Assembly (NCBI GenBank): GCA_034638255.1
Contig: JAWPGT010000025.1
Span: 124,001-188,000, forward strand
DNA length: 64,000 nt
Origin: Coprinus comatus
Taxonomy: Eukaryota > Basidiomycota > Agaricomycetes > Agaricales > Agaricaceae
Direction: 5' to 3'
In this document: positions 25,705-38,014 of the stretch, one piece after another
Position numbering within the stretch: position 1 is the stretch's first letter
Layout: each line of letters opens with the position of its first letter
Program-made: the position numbers and the translations under genes
The notes under the pieces: model-generated
What the model saw: the letters and a program-made list of their open reading frames with translations, nothing else
Told to the model about the DNA's origin: nothing
The model's database searches: none

Positions 25705-26754
25705 TTATCGAGGAAGAAGACTTCCAGCACCACGAAGAGCTAAAGAACCACCCATTCTTAGAGTTTGTGTGCCACCTGGGAAATATGCGAGGACGTAGGC
25801 TATCAGAGAGACTACCTATAGTAAATAAATAGGAATGTTAAAACGTATTCAGTGAAAATGATTTGAAACTCTCGTTATCGTTCTCACCTGTACAGCTCCG
25901 CTTACTAAAGAACCAAGCCAAGAATGCATCTATTAGAAGTAGAGAAATGGAGATGAGTATGAATACTTTTGGGAAGGAGGATGAAGCTGAAGTATGAGAG
26001 ACGTACTCCCAGCGAGAAATAAAGTGTGAAACCGAGACTTGAGAAGTAGACCAGAGAGAATGGGAGTCGGTCTTTTGAAATGAGATGTTTGATGTGGGTG
26101 ATTGGTCCTATCAGTATGGAGAACCTGTTTTTTTGTTTTGTTTAGCGTACAGTAGTTGGGTAGCGCTTGGGAATTGGGATATGATAAGGAGACTTTGAAC
26201 TTACCCGACCATTACTAGTAAACTTCCTAGACTGTGTGGATGAAGTAATTCGTCGGTTATATGTTTATACAGACATGGTATATTGGTTACCTGAATGATA
26301 GCGCGAACTTTCTGGGTCTAAGTGGGTTAGGTTAAGTTAGTGTGAAGTATCAGATGGATCTTTGAACTAATTTGCGTACTTGATTGCAAGTAATGGTAGT
26401 GTGATGAAAGCTATGATGAAACAAACCCCTGCTCCAACTACACATCCACCAAAAGCCAATAATCTAATAGAATAACCATTTAAAACCGTACAGTAATCTA
26501 ATAGTGACTCTCTCTCAGAGGAACAAGACGTACCGTTCCCATCTCGATAAAGTAAAACAAGCATCATCTTCATTGGATTGTTCACCAGAACCCAGTGGTC
26601 TATAATCTCCAGCTATAGAACTATAGAATCTTGAGAAAGGGTTTCCAGAAGGTTGTTGTTGTTGAGATGGAAGTTGAGAATCATCTGTTACGCCACGAGC
26701 CCAACGGAATTGAGAGAGATTGGAACGAAAGTTTTGTTCTGCGTTTGGTGCCAT
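25705..26754 (-). CDS. SFT2: SFT2 family vesicle transport membrane protein
   Basis: Small tetraspanning Golgi protein that acts in fusion of endosome-derived vesicles with the Golgi. The N-terminus MAPNAEQNFRSNLSQFRWAR is followed by a polar segment and then CFTLSRWERLLAFGGCVVGA. Four hydrophobic segments can be read: GCVVGAGVCFIIAFITLPLL, then after KPRKFALSF a second, then LPFSLVYFSSLGFTLYFSLG, and VSGAVQVVSLIAYVLAYFPG. The motif RLLAF..C and the closing AYFPGGTQTLRMG are typical of SFT2. At least six exons with 45-60 bp introns; the protein ends GAGSLLPR. The start at 26754 fits family length; ATGs near 26811 would add a short unsupported extension. Confidence 0.88.
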
Positions 26755-27959
26755 TGTGGTAGATGGCGACGTAGGTATTATGATCTGACAAATAAGGACA
26801 AATGTCATCATTTATACATGTACAGCAACGGCTGCGCAGTAGCATTGCCAATTACTTGTGATTCAACATTCCTTCGCCTACATACTGTGGAACAAATTTG
26901 TCGATTTTGAGGTAATTTTTAGTTAAATATTTGATGGTTCGGAGTTGCGACTCAGTCAGCGCCATGCTTATAAGTATGTAAATCAAAAGTTATTCTGGGA
27001 GTCTGGACTCGGGAGATTAGACTTGGCACTTTCAAATGCTGATACAGGACGCTATGGGGACTACTTAAGTACAGCTTGCGAACTTCGAAAGTATCCATGG
27101 TGTATTCAACCAGTAAAGATTCATTGGCTGCCTTCTCATAAATGTAGTTCAAGTTCAAGTGCTCGATAATGGAATTTACCTAGCAAGGCTCATTTTGAAT
27201 CGTCAAATTTCTCGGTGAAGTCAGATTGCTACCGCAGCCAGGTCAGTTGATTAATAACACTCCCAATTTCGGGCATCCTAATATATGAACTAAACCTCTC
27301 TTGAAAGTAAAGTTTTGGGTTGGATGCGCAAACCCCTCCACTTGGAAGTGCTCAGTAAAGTTGCGGGAAGAACTTGTCCATCTGGTACTATCACAGCTGG
27401 TCAAAGAAGGAAAATCAATATCCCTTGGGTCTCAGCTCTAGTGAGGAATGTTAGTGTAGGCAAGTTACACATCTAGATTCTAGAATATCATGATGCGCTT
27501 TATCTTCAATGCGTTTATATCCTCACCGTTAGACTGGTTGTATGAATCCTTTTTTACTACAAATTTTCCAAAATTATACACAAAAGTTCGACAGAACGAA
27601 CAAATTGATTTGGTATTTACACAAGAACAGATGAAATGAGTTGAGTTTGACATAAATTCATATATGAAGTCGAGGGTTCAGTTTGGGGTTTAATCTTCTA
27701 TTTTTCTAAGTGTGTTTATTGTTTGCTCTCAGAGTCTCGGTATATACGTATGATATATTTTTTGTTTACTTACTACGACAATTAACATACTAACAAAGAT
27801 CTAATGAAGTACTTGTGACCATCTATTGTGATCAGACCATCACCAGTCACAGTTAGTAGTCACTGCTTGAGCTTCTTGAACCTGTCCCCTGTTGTCCCTC
27901 GAGTTCCAGCCCAACGTTATCTTCCAGACTCTAGAGTCTGTTTTTAATTCAATACCTCC
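26755..27959. other. 1.2 kb intergenic region
   Basis: This region lies upstream of SFT2 (minus) and of the F-box relic (plus). Short open frames at 26945-27169 on both strands mirror each other and lack family features. Nothing else was recognised. Confidence 0.45.
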
Positions 27960-29460
27960 ATGACCCGTAGTGCCAGTCTTAGTCATTCTCAGCCATCCGA
28001 CCATCGCAATCCAGAACCAGATTCTTTCCCTACTGCTACCAACAAGATTGACAATCTCAGCAGTCCGTTCGCACTGCGAGGTGTTCAACTTGGTCCTAGT
28101 CGTAGGCTCAACAAACCACAGTCCTCAACCAGAGTCCTACCGCCAGAAATGCTTTCGGAAATATTTGGACACGTTTGTAATAACCCCGATGACATCTATG
28201 ATATCTATCCCCTCTTCCAAATATCATCTGTCTGCTTTCATTAATACAAAACCGCACGATCCACTCCTAATTTATGGACCAAATTACTTTTAATAATCGA
28301 CCTTGAATATGGTAATCTTGAGCAGAAAGCAAATCAGCTACTGCTCTGGCTTACGAATGTACGGGGAGCGACACTCACACTCACCTTACTATTGGAGAAT
28401 CCTACTAGCTTTGATGGGAACACCGAAACCGAAATTAAAGTAGATCCTTTCGAGCCCATTTTTTCTATGAAACAAAATGCCGAAAAATACGAGAGCTGAA
28501 ACTGGAACATCCGCAACCATCATGGGTACCTCTCATCGCCAAGAATTGTACCAATCTCAAGAGGTCCAAGATTACTTGTGCATCTAATTGCACACTCAGT
28601 CTCGTGAATCAATCTCTCAGCTTCGTACATTCATTTTCGCAAGCTGGTCAGAATCACTACGAGTGAAACTATCCCCCTTCTCTAAACATAACAACTCTCA
28701 AACTCAAAGAAACTAAAAATGCCAACACTCTCTCGTCAACTTGCATATCAAGCTGAAGCTGTACGGGGATGTATTCCGTTCACAATATATTGGCATGCCA
28801 ATAACGCTCGATCACCTCCGGACACTTCACCTGGAATTCTTGCCCAACGTACCAATAGTTCTATCTCACATAAAATGTCCCGTCCTCGAAAACATAACAC
28901 TGATCCTCAATCTCGATCTCCATGATGTCATGTCAGAAGAAGAGTACGGCGTACTGTTCGAATGTTTACCATAAATTCCCATTACTTTCAGAATCATGAT
29001 GTTTGTTGGAGGACGTCTATCCGAAATGGGAGATAGTCACGAAGCAGATCAGTCACTTTGGCATCTCGAGAGAATTTTCTCAAATGTAGATCAAGCTCAA
29101 CTTGAAGAGCTCATTATGGAAATGTGCGAACAAGACTTGGGAAATTTTTCGCGTTCCTTAGCAAAAAAGTTGATTTACTTCCACATCTACGTCGGTTGTC
29201 TATCGATGCTCGTGGTTACGAAGATCCTATCGCATTGTTCGAGTCTCTCTTGGAAATGATAGAGATCAGAGGGTTTGGATTGGTAGTAGAGGGGGTCTTG
29301 GTCTTCCACCCTTTCACTTGGAAGTACGGTTATCCAGACGCGAGTTAAGAGGGTGGAAGGAAAAACTAGTTCATTTGGTGGCAGAACAAGTCGAAAAAGG
29401 ATACCCAGTATCCCTCAACTTTGATGTTCAACCAAATTTCTATATGCCAAGTTGGGCATA
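27960..29460 (+). pseudogene. Decayed F-box protein gene (paralogue of the gene at 56.3 kb)
   Basis: The sequence aligns along its length with the intact F-box gene at 56307-57755. It opens with SSTRVLPPEMLSEIFGHVC and LFQISSVC, the agaric F-box signature. At about 28241 the conserved Trp codon after the Cys-x-His is replaced by TAA. Near 28490 one base is missing in the run that encodes EKIREL in the intact copy, which breaks frame again. Further lesions follow, yet the leucine-rich C-terminal part is still visible (for example VSLNFDVQP near 29420, matching SISLSFDV in the intact gene). The 29.4 kb end is approximate. I regard it as a pseudogene rather than a multi-intron gene, because the breaks fall inside conserved codons. 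Confidence 0.8.
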
Positions 29461-30329
29461 GTATACGGAATGATGAAATAGGCTTGAGAATAGCGTTAAT
29501 GTAGACACCTTTTCAGTCTACATGATGGGACACTTGTAAAATAAAACAAAAACTATTTATCAATGTTGAATAGAAATAGTGACAGTTTGATACTACTACA
29601 CATTGCCAATAAATTCGAGTGGGCTTGGGCTTTCTGTCGTTGACAGCTTGAACTTGGGACTTTTGATTGAATGTTCATACATTTTCTCAAGGAAATGAAC
29701 TTCTAGCCTTGGAAGTACTTGGCTGAACTCAGCGGTTCCAAGTTTTTGTTTTTGTTTTTGACATAGAAGAGGAAGAAATTATTCGAGTTCTTACTTCTCA
29801 GAACTTGGAAGTTCAGAGTCTGATTCAGACTACCATTCGGTTTGTCAGCACTCTTGATCTAATTGTGTTTATGAAAGTCTTATTCAAATACGAGGTTTTA
29901 TGTGAGAACGAGAAGGGAGAAAGGGGGTAATGAGTGAGAGAAAATGTACACAATTAGGTTAATTGAGTATTCGGGAAGGAACTAGTAAGAACAAGGACTA
30001 AAAATAGTTTTTTCACAGGTGGAGAAATTAACTCGTCGTTTTTCCTTGGTATAATGTTACTGGTTGGTATGTAGCAGTAATGCCTCATCACGTCATGACA
30101 CTATGCTGCGTGCATCAATCATTATACCAAATGGACTTGAATATTGCTTGGATATCATATATTGTACTACTAACTAGCGGAAATCTCCTCAACCGCATTA
30201 CCAACATCACTATCCTATCCTATCTCCATCCACTTGGGAAGTTATACACGTACTACAATATACACTCACTACCTCCGAGTCAGCGTCATTCAATCTGAAT
30301 CTCTTACTACACCGACCTAACGCTAAACA
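29461..30329. other. 870-bp intergenic region
   Basis: This spacer lies between the F-box relic and the 3' end of the cupredoxin gene. A 72-codon open frame at 30080-30298 has no supporting features. No repeat or RNA gene was recognised. Confidence 0.4.
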
Positions 30330-31853
30330 CTAAATAAGAAACAAAACAGACAATCCAATACTAACAACCATTCCAACACCACTAACGCCGTCCAAAACTC
30401 CTAAAGCACCATTATTTCCACTACCGCCAGCAGTATTATTAGGACTACCAGCGGTGGTAGTTCCAGAACCACCACCGTTAGGAGATGTGTTCGTTTCGAT
30501 AGCTGGGAAGGGTGTTGCACCATCTGGAATTGGGTTTGGTCTTGCTGTTGCTGTTGCTCCGATACCACCGTTTCGGAATGCCTATTAAAGTTTCCAATGT
30601 CATATTTATGATTTGCAACAAGTTACGGTTTTGTGTGTGTGTTTTTTATAATGATTGGTAACCATTGTCGTTTGAAGTCCGAGTCCAGAGTTCGAGGATG
30701 AACGTTGAGTGTCAAAGATAATAAAATGATCGATTGTCGATGTCGAAGGTGGTTGATATTTCAATTGAAATGATGAATAATAGTAATGAAAATGATGAGT
30801 TTAGTTGGATGAGAACTGGGAGATTGGGATTAGGATATAAACTTACGCCGATTGGTTCACCACTAGCTCCAGCAGCACGTTGTCGGAAAGCTTCCATAGT
30901 GTTATCACCAGAAGTTGGTGCATTGATGGCACCAACCATTCCTTTTTTTTTTCAGTTAGGAGTCAGTTATAGCACATAACCATTTAAGCGAGAAGAGAAG
31001 AAAAAAGAACTTGAAAGAGAGGAGTCGGAAGGGATGTTATTAATAGCGAGTAATTGGGCTGGTGTGTGAGAGAATGTTTTATATTTATGGATGATTGGTG
31101 GAGATGAAAGGGGACTGAGACCCAAAAGAAGGGAAAGGAAGGCAGTGTTTTATGTGAAATGGTGATGGTAATGACACCGGTGGTGGTGGTGGTGGTGGTG
31201 GGGGTGATAGTAACGAAACTTGGGATAGGGGGGTACAAAAGTAAGAGTAAAAGTAAAAGCTTACCTGCAACACAATGAGGTGCAGGAAGAAGAGCCTTAC
31301 AGAAGAACCAAATAGCTATGATAGAAAGAAGGCATTTTCAGTTTTCAAGGCCCCACCGAGAAGAACTTGAGAAACTCACGACGGGCATCGTTGGTAATAG
31401 TCAAATTCCATTGAGGAATTGGACTTAAACCTGCTGTAGGAAGGAAAACTTGGCCAGAATCGAATCCTCCGTCGACTGGGGTACAAGGAGCATTAAAGGT
31501 CGATTGAGTGATGGAATGGTTTCCTGGCCTGTTTAGTTCGTAATGAGTACGTTGCGCGCTCGTTAATTATTCACGTAGAAGTGAAGGTAACCTACATTCC
31601 AGTATATTGGAAATTGATCACGGTTCCATTGGGAGCAGTAACACTATTAGGAATGAATTGGAAAATTCCTCCTGGTGCACTCGCAGTTGAACCAACTTGA
31701 ATGGTAATCTTGAGACAAAAGTGTGAAAGTGAATACTACAGTCCACGAAGACAAACAATGTGGAGGAAGGAAGGATACACATACAACATTGTTCTGGGCC
31801 AGCGCAAGACTAAAGAGAGATAACGCAGTGGTAGCAGTAATGGGGAAACGCAT
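30330..31853 (-). CDS. GPI-anchored cupredoxin (plastocyanin-like extracellular protein)
   Basis: Secreted blue-copper-type protein attached to the cell surface. Exon 1 encodes a signal peptide, MRFPITATTALSLFSLALAQ. The cupredoxin domain reads GGIFQFIPNSVTAPNGT, INFQYTGM, then GNHSITQSTFNAPCTPVDGG, FDSGQVFLP, WNLTITNDARRIWFFCKA, and PHCVAGMVGAINAP. The His of GNHS, the Cys of FFC, the His of PHC and the Met of AGM fit the four copper ligands. A Gly/Ser/Thr-rich linker follows, and the C-terminus is a hydrophobic GPI-type tail (VGMVVSIGLSVLFLI, stop 30330-30332). There are six or so exons. Fungal members are often developmentally regulated surface proteins; the precise function is unknown. 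Some small exon limits around 30.9-31.3 kb are approximate. Confidence 0.85.
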
Positions 31854-32119
31854 CTTGAAGAAGGGTGATTACTTTCCAACAGTTGCGATTCGAGCCATAT
31901 TTATAGGAAAGAAGTGTGTGAAGGCCAATCTACTTGAAGGAACTTTTAAATAAGTATGTGTACCATTACCCACCAGTGATTGATGAATATAAATAAGACT
32001 GATGTTGGTTGCTGATCGGTGGACGTCGATGGACTTTGACAGGCAGTCATCTTTGCTAGTTGTGGTGAAGGACTGGTAAAAAGAGTTTAAAGAAAAATGA
32101 CAATTATATGACAAAATAT

Positions 32120-32190
32120 TCCGGTACGGGGAATCGAACCCCGAGCTGCCGCGTGAAAGGCGGCAATGTTAGCCGTTACACCATACCGGA
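32120..32190 (-). tRNA. tRNA-Glu (anticodon UUC)
   Basis: Read on the minus strand, 71 nt fold as a cloverleaf. The 7-bp acceptor stem pairs TCCGGTA with TACCGGA. The anticodon stem pairs GCCGC with GCGGC around the loop CTTTCAC, giving anticodon TTC (Glu). The T arm holds GGTTCGATTCC. There is no intron and no encoded CCA, as expected for a nuclear eukaryotic tRNA. Confidence 0.95.
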
Positions 32191-32406
32191 TTAATACCTA
32201 TATCCCTCAGGTAAAATTGACATTCATTGGCAACATATGTAAGAAGAGGCTAATAAATCCTTCAGAGACTAAACGCATAACAAATAGGGGGCCGCACGAC
32301 GGTGCGTTCATACTTGTGTAGGTTGTGTAGGATGGAAATGTTGTTTGCCAGGGATGAAATACGTGGCAGGGTCGTCGGAAACATCGAGCAACACGTACAC
32401 GTGACT

Positions 32407-32429
32407 TTCTAGAGACTTCTATATCCGAA
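32407..32429. promoter_or_regulatory. Heat-shock-element-like pentamer array upstream of HSP60
   Basis: About 60 bp before the HSP60 ATG, pentamer-spaced units TTC (32407), GAG (32412), TTC (32417) and, after one missing unit, GAA (32427) keep the 5-bp phase of a gapped heat shock element. One unit is degenerate (GAG for GAA). This is a fitting site for Hsf1 on a chaperone gene, but binding is inferred. Confidence 0.5.
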
Positions 32430-32480
32430 AATTTAAAAAGGGAACCTGTTTGCCGAGTCTTCCTCGTCGTCTTCCACAAC

Positions 32481-34456
32481 ATGCACCGCTTGTCCTCCAC
32501 CTCTTCCCGCTCTCTCCGTCGCGCTGCTGCAAAGGCTTCCAAGCCAACACTAACGCGCGGGGCCCACAAGGAAATTAAGTTCTCAAATGAAGGCCGTGCT
32601 AGCATTCTTAAGGGTGTTGACATCCTCGCTAACGCTGTCAGTGTAACGCTAGGACCTAAGGGTAAGTGTTGTGGATGTATTGACGCGACGTTGAGCTAAT
32701 GTATGTTGGTAGGCCGCAACGTCATCATTGAACAGCCATTTGGCGGACCGAAGATCACGAAGGGTAAGTATTCTTCCTCATCCGCGTCTAACCGATATGT
32801 GTTGACGCGTTGGCGCAATTGCTGACTTGGTCACCAGATGGTGTTACCGTCGCAAAGGCCATTACTCTCAAGGACAAGTTTGAGAACCTCGGTGCTCGGT
32901 ATGTCGCCTGCTTCAGTATTTCTATCCATTTTGCTGAGTGAGCACATAGTCTTGTGCAAGAAGTTGCTTCAAAGACCAACGAAATTGCTGGTGATGGTAC
33001 AACAACCGCAACCGTCCTTGCCCGTGCCATTTACTCAGAAGGTGTCAAGAATGTTGCCGCTGGTTGCAACCCCATGGACCTTCGTCGTGGTTCCCAGGCT
33101 GCCGTCGACCGTGTTGTCGAATTCCTTTCTCAACGCGCCAAGACAGTCACCACCACCGCTGAGATTGCTCAAGTAGCTACCATCTCTGCCAACGGTGACA
33201 TACATGTCGGTAACCTCATTGCTCAAGCCATGGAGAAGGTTGGAAAAGAGGGTGTCATTACCGTCAAGGAGGGCCGTACCATTGAAGACGAAATTGAGAT
33301 CACCGAAGGCATGCGCTTCGACCGTGGTTTCATCTCTCCCTACTTCATCACCGATGTCAAGACCCAAAAGGTCGAGTTTGAGAAGCCTTACATTCTCCTC
33401 AGCGAGAAGAAGATTTCTCACCTTCAGGATATTCTGCCTTCCCTTGAGGCTGCAGCTCAGGCCCGTCGCCCTCTTGTCATCATTGCCGAAGACATCGACG
33501 GTGAGGCCCTCGCCGCTTGCATTCTTAACAAGCTCCGTGGCCAACTCCAGGTCGCTGCCGTCAAGGCTCCTGGCTTCGGTGACAACCGCAAGTCGATCCT
33601 TGGTGATCTTGCCATCTTGACTGGTGGTACCGTCTTCACTGAAGAGCTTGACATCAAGCTCGAGCGCGCAACTGCTGACCTCCTTGGTTCTACTGGTTCC
33701 ATCACCATCACCAAAGAGGATACTATCATCCTTAACGGCTCGGGCTCCAAGGATGCCATCCAGGCCCGCTGTGAACAAATCCGCTCTCTCGTCACCGACC
33801 CCACCACTTCAGAGTACGATCGTTCCAAGCTCCAGGAGCGTCTCGCTAAGCTCTCCGGTGGTGTTGCTGTCATCAAAGTCGGAGGTGCATCCGAAGTCGA
33901 AGTTGGTGAGAAGAAGGACAGGTATGACGATGCTTTGAACGCTACCCGTGCTGCTGTCGAGGAAGGTATCCTTCCTGGTGGTGGTGTTGCTCTCCTCAAG
34001 GCTTCTCTCCAGCTCGCTACCTCATCACCCGGAAGTGGTGCTGCTTCCTCAAGCTCCCCTGTTTCCCCAGATGCCAAGCCCATCCCCACCGTTAACTTCG
34101 ATCAGGAACTCGGTGTTGCTATTATTCGTCGCGCCATCACCAACCCTGCCCGCTCGATCCTCAACAATGCCGGCGAGGAGTCTAGTGTCATCATTGGTAC
34201 TCTTCTGACCCAATACGGTTCGGAAGACAAGTTCTCCTTCGGATATGATGCTTCTAAAGGTGAATATGTTGACATGATCAAAGCTGGTATCGTCGATCCT
34301 TTCAAGGTCGTCCGTACTGCCCTCGTTGATGCCAGTGGTGTTGCAAGCTTGTTGACCACAAGCGAGGCTTGCATTGTTGATGCACCTGAGGAGGAGAAGG
34401 CACCTGGACCTGCTATGGGTGGAATGGGGGGTATGGGTGGTATGGGTGGATTCTAA
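32481..34456 (+). CDS. HSP60: Mitochondrial chaperonin HSP60
   Basis: Group I chaperonin of the mitochondrial matrix, which folds imported proteins with Hsp10. Four exons: 32481-32661, 32713-32763, 32838-32898 and 32950-34456. The N-terminus [20 protein letters not shown] is a Ser/Arg-rich mitochondrial presequence. Motifs include [31 protein letters not shown], the ATP-binding [57 protein letters not shown] and [15 protein letters not shown]. It ends with the Gly-Met tail [14 protein letters not shown] Ser/Pro-rich insert of about 20 residues ([17 protein letters not shown]) lies between the equatorial LLKAS and the next helix. Codon use is richer in C-ending codons than that of neighbours, as expected for a highly expressed gene. 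Confidence 0.98.
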
Positions 34457-35333
34457 ACATATTATCGCAGCTTCCTCATTCTTTAACAACAAGTTGCATA
34501 CCATCTTTCAAAAGTGGCTTATTGCTAATATGATATCTTAATCGTGGATGGTATAACATTCGGGTTGCTAGCTGTTGGATAACTCTTCAATGGACGTTTT
34601 TATATCATTAATTTACATAAAAAGCCTTTTCTTTTTCACCCTACTCATTTCGATTAGACCACACGCACTGTTATCATGTACATCAACGACTAATTCATGT
34701 TTTTTTTTGTCTGACGATTAATCATACCAAACAAATTTATATGATGATGGATTGAATCAGTCTTGCCCTTTTGCTGAGATTGAGATCTTGTAAGAAAGGG
34801 GGGAAAAGAGATCTGAAATTTGGAATTCAGAAACTCTTACCCCCAGTCAAAATGAGCACCCACAAGGTGATAATCCACGCAATTTATTACAATGAGGTAT
34901 GACGAGAGAAAGTGGATGTTGATATTCTACATATGAATAATGATACTATGGGATGATTGCAAGTTCCATAAAACCCAGTGAAAGAAAGAAAATAAAGTAA
35001 CCGCTGAGGTACAATGAAGAAAATTTACAATTTATATAGTGTTAGGAAACCAAACAAAATGCGGAACAAAAACAAAAAGGAAACTGGCCAGTGTGACCAA
35101 GAAAGGAAATAAAACATGACACTTTGGAAAGTGAGCGTTCGAGACAGCACCCTCCAATAAAATCATAAAGTCATTAAATAATCATAATCATAAAAAAAAA
35201 TGAGGAAAGAAAAAGAAAGTAGAAAGTCGAGATGAGAGGAAAATAATGAAGGAAAAAGAAAGAAACCTATGCCCTCCCCCAAACATACTTTGGGACTACA
35301 AGTAAACGAAACCAAAACTCAGCTACAAATCAA
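34457..35333. other. Convergent 3' spacer between HSP60 and the acidic paralogue
   Basis: This 877-bp AT-rich spacer lies between two convergent genes. It contains A-rich purine stretches near 35190-35270 and no coding signal. Confidence 0.45.
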
Positions 35334-36915
35334 TCAACTACAATTTATAAAACACTCACCTTGGAGATAATCCCTGGGATCCACTCGACTGTTAAGGGTA
35401 TTTGTTTGGGTCTGACGAGCTTGATCCTGGACCTCTAACCCTGAAGCGCAATGATCCGTCTCCAACTCGTACTCGGTGATCTTGATGCCGGGTGCAAGTT
35501 GACTTGAAATCCTTGTTTTCCTTGTGGATTCCCGTAACTCCTTAGCACTTTCTTCTTCAATACGTGCAGATGCTCGTAAGAAGAATTGCTGGCCCATGTC
35601 TAGAGGAATCCCGTAGTTGTCGACGATATCAAAAACTAGACCCCATTCGTCGTTCTGCTTGAAAAAATCGTCGAATGGACTCGTAACGGGGAGGTTCAAG
35701 GGGTGACTGGGAATGGCGGGTGGTTGAAATTGGTGTTCCTCCATGAAACCAAGGACTTCAGTCATGTCCTCGAGTTGTGATCGGGTAGGACGAATAGGCT
35801 CGGAAGCAGTGACCTCGTGCAAAGAAGAGCTTCCGGCGGTGGCTAGATTAAACATAATAAGAAACACATTGAGATCATCAATGATAAAACGGGTAGAAGA
35901 GTGCCACAACCACTTACGAGTATCAGAGACAAGTCCCCTCAACTTGTTTTCCACAATATGTGGAGCGAAACGATCAAGCTTCTCGAAGAGCTCGTCAAAG
36001 TTGTATTCCACCTCCACTGGACCTGGACGAACTTGGGACTTGACTTTGGACAATGAATCCTTGCTCACAGCATCAATTGCTTCCTCGTCACCTTCATCAC
36101 AAGTATAGTATACGTCCATAACTGAAAAATCTGTTGTGAGTTGGAGGGCTTTTAAAAACAGACATGACACCTACAGTTGTCGATGGACTCGCCTGGCTCC
36201 AAGTCCCCATCTTCATAAATCTCCCGTTCCTTCCCCTTCATCAATTTCCCTTCCTCAACTCCCTCTGAAACCCCCTCAACCCCATGTTCAACTCCCTTTT
36301 GAAGTTCACATGAATGCGATGTATACGAAGAAGTGGAGGTTGCAGTATCTCCCTCTCCAATAAAGATTCCATCCTCTGAGGAACCTCGCTCTGTAATTGA
36401 TAGGATCGAATTCCTATCGGACTCTGCCCTAACAGCCGGTCCATAACGCTCCAACGCCTCAGCAAGAATATCAGCTTGCTTCTTGGGTGAAGGAACACTA
36501 TAATATTCCCAAGTTTCCCTTACAAGAGCTTCAAAACATAATTACAATCAATAAAATATTCAATGGTATAAGAAAACACTGAAGAACTTACTAGGAGAAA
36601 TTGGGACAAAATCATTCAGGTTCTCTTGAAAGACTAGATGAGTTGTTAAACCGTCCTCACCATACCTAACAAGAGGTGAATTGTTAGCGACGGGAGTCGC
36701 CACTATAATAATAATAGTCCGTGTCAGCCACTGGCAATACCATTTCAAGAGAATAACATACATTGTGCATTTCCAGCCTCTATGTCGATAACCGCATCAT
36801 CAACATCGCGGGGAGATGCACCATACCACCAGGAGTAGACAGCAGAAAACGGGGATGATGCAGTGTTCCACAAGAGCGTGGAGACCGTGAACAGTAATTG
36901 GAATAGAGAAGACAT
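35334..36915 (-). CDS. Acidic protein of unknown function, paralogue of the gene at 39.7-41.4 kb
   Basis: Family not recognised. Several exons are inferred by alignment with the second copy. The N-terminus (MSSLFQLLFTVSTLLWNTAS, then FSAVYSWWYGAS) is a hydrophobic helix, either a signal anchor or signal peptide, followed by DDAVIDIEAGNAQ. A Ser/Glu-rich central part contains ALERYGPAVRAESDRNSI and many acidic residues. The C-terminal region is the best conserved: RPTRSQLEDMTEVLGFMEEH, FKQNDEWGLVFDIVDNYGIP, DMGQQFFLRASARIEEESAK and VDPRDYLQGE. The stop at 35334 follows a GTGAGT right after the codons for LQG, so the true 3' end could lie beyond another intron. No secretion or enzyme motif is evident. 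Confidence 0.65.
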
Positions 36916-38014
36916 TGTTTTGAATGCGGATATCGATGTTAAGTTTGAATGGAATGTGGATGATTGGGTGGGTTCGGGGATGTTGAACATCCATGAAGAT
37001 TCTTTTATCTCATTTTGAGAGAGTGGCTAACAGTGTGCGATCGAGAGGAGATTGTAGACATGACTGCCTCCTTTTCGTAGAGTCTGGTCAGAAACGATAT
37101 GACAGACGGGTATTTCAACTTGGGCTTGAGATTGTGGTTCTAGGGGTCAGGTTGTAAATATTAGTGCATAGGAGTTCCGTTGGTGCATTCAGAGAGGAGG
37201 TTCGAATTTTGTATGATTGAAGGAGATAAATGCATAATGGGTGTTGCTTGATTTTTTTGCCAATAAACATTCTGAGCGAGGTAAGTTAGTCCTGGAATAT
37301 TTCATGCTCCTGCGAGGTTGTAGTTTACAAAGCCTCGAGATTCGAGAAAAGCGATGTTAATTGTTCCCATCGTACGATGCAGAAAACTTGCCTGTGCTAG
37401 AATACTTTTGAGTTTGGAGCCCTTGAAGGTGGCATGGTATACCCATTCCAGAAGCCAGATATCAGGCTCTGTTATTTTGGTAAGGCAATGATGACGGTGA
37501 GTTCCGGGCCTTTCTTCTCCTCTGAAAGCTCTATGTATGTAGCCAGTTCCAATAGTTGTTGCTAGCGTTCATGGAGCTCAGTGGTCTAGAAAAGATTCTG
37601 TGTGCAATCGGGGAGTCGTCTGTCATCCTTTACAACAAGAGATTTGAGTTGAGTTTGGGAGAGTGATACATTAGTATACATCACCAACCCTGCTCGCTCG
37701 ATCCACAACAACGCTGGCGAGGAATCTAGTGTCATCGTTGATACTCTTCTGACCCAATACGGCTCGGAAGACAAGGTCTCCTTCGGATATGCTGCTTCCG
37801 AGGATGAATATGTTGACGTACTATTCACAAGTATAACGATATTCAGTTTATTGTTCAAACGTTCAATGCTGAGTAGAAGTCAAAGTCAAGGACGGGTCAC
37901 ACATCACAAGAGTCAAAACCCCAGATCCATACATCAAAAGGTCTGAAAGTTGTACAATTTCAAGTTATGGAATAAGGCCTTAGGTTATTACTACTACAAA
38001 AGTAATAAAGATTA
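36916..38014. other. Promoter region of the acidic gene with an HSP60 fragment
   Basis: This 1.1-kb spacer between two minus-strand genes holds the 139-bp HSP60-derived fragment listed separately (37679-37817). No other coding signal was found. Confidence 0.45.
37679..37817 (+). pseudogene. HSP60-derived fragment (139 bp, about 90% identical)
   Basis: This stretch matches HSP60 positions 34135-34273 over exactly 139 bp without gaps, with 14 mismatches by my count. The frame stays open and reads [17 protein letters not shown], then [15 protein letters not shown]. Roughly half the changes are silent, and several others alter conserved residues (Leu to His, Gly to Asp, Phe to Val). It has no start codon or upstream exon and sits 3.4 kb from its parent, in the same orientation. 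Confidence 0.85.

Noticed and set aside
27960..29460. F-box relic as a functional multi-intron gene
   Set aside because: The breaks are a stop at a conserved Trp codon and a single-base loss within a conserved motif. The intact paralogue has no introns, so splicing is not a good explanation.
33035..34504. Long antisense open frames across HSP60
   Set aside because: They mirror a strongly biased, highly expressed coding exon. The plus-strand frame encodes a complete chaperonin.
37586..37858. Minus-strand 90-codon open frame over the HSP60 fragment
   Set aside because: It is the antisense of the duplicated HSP60 piece, as the same antisense frame exists over the parent gene.
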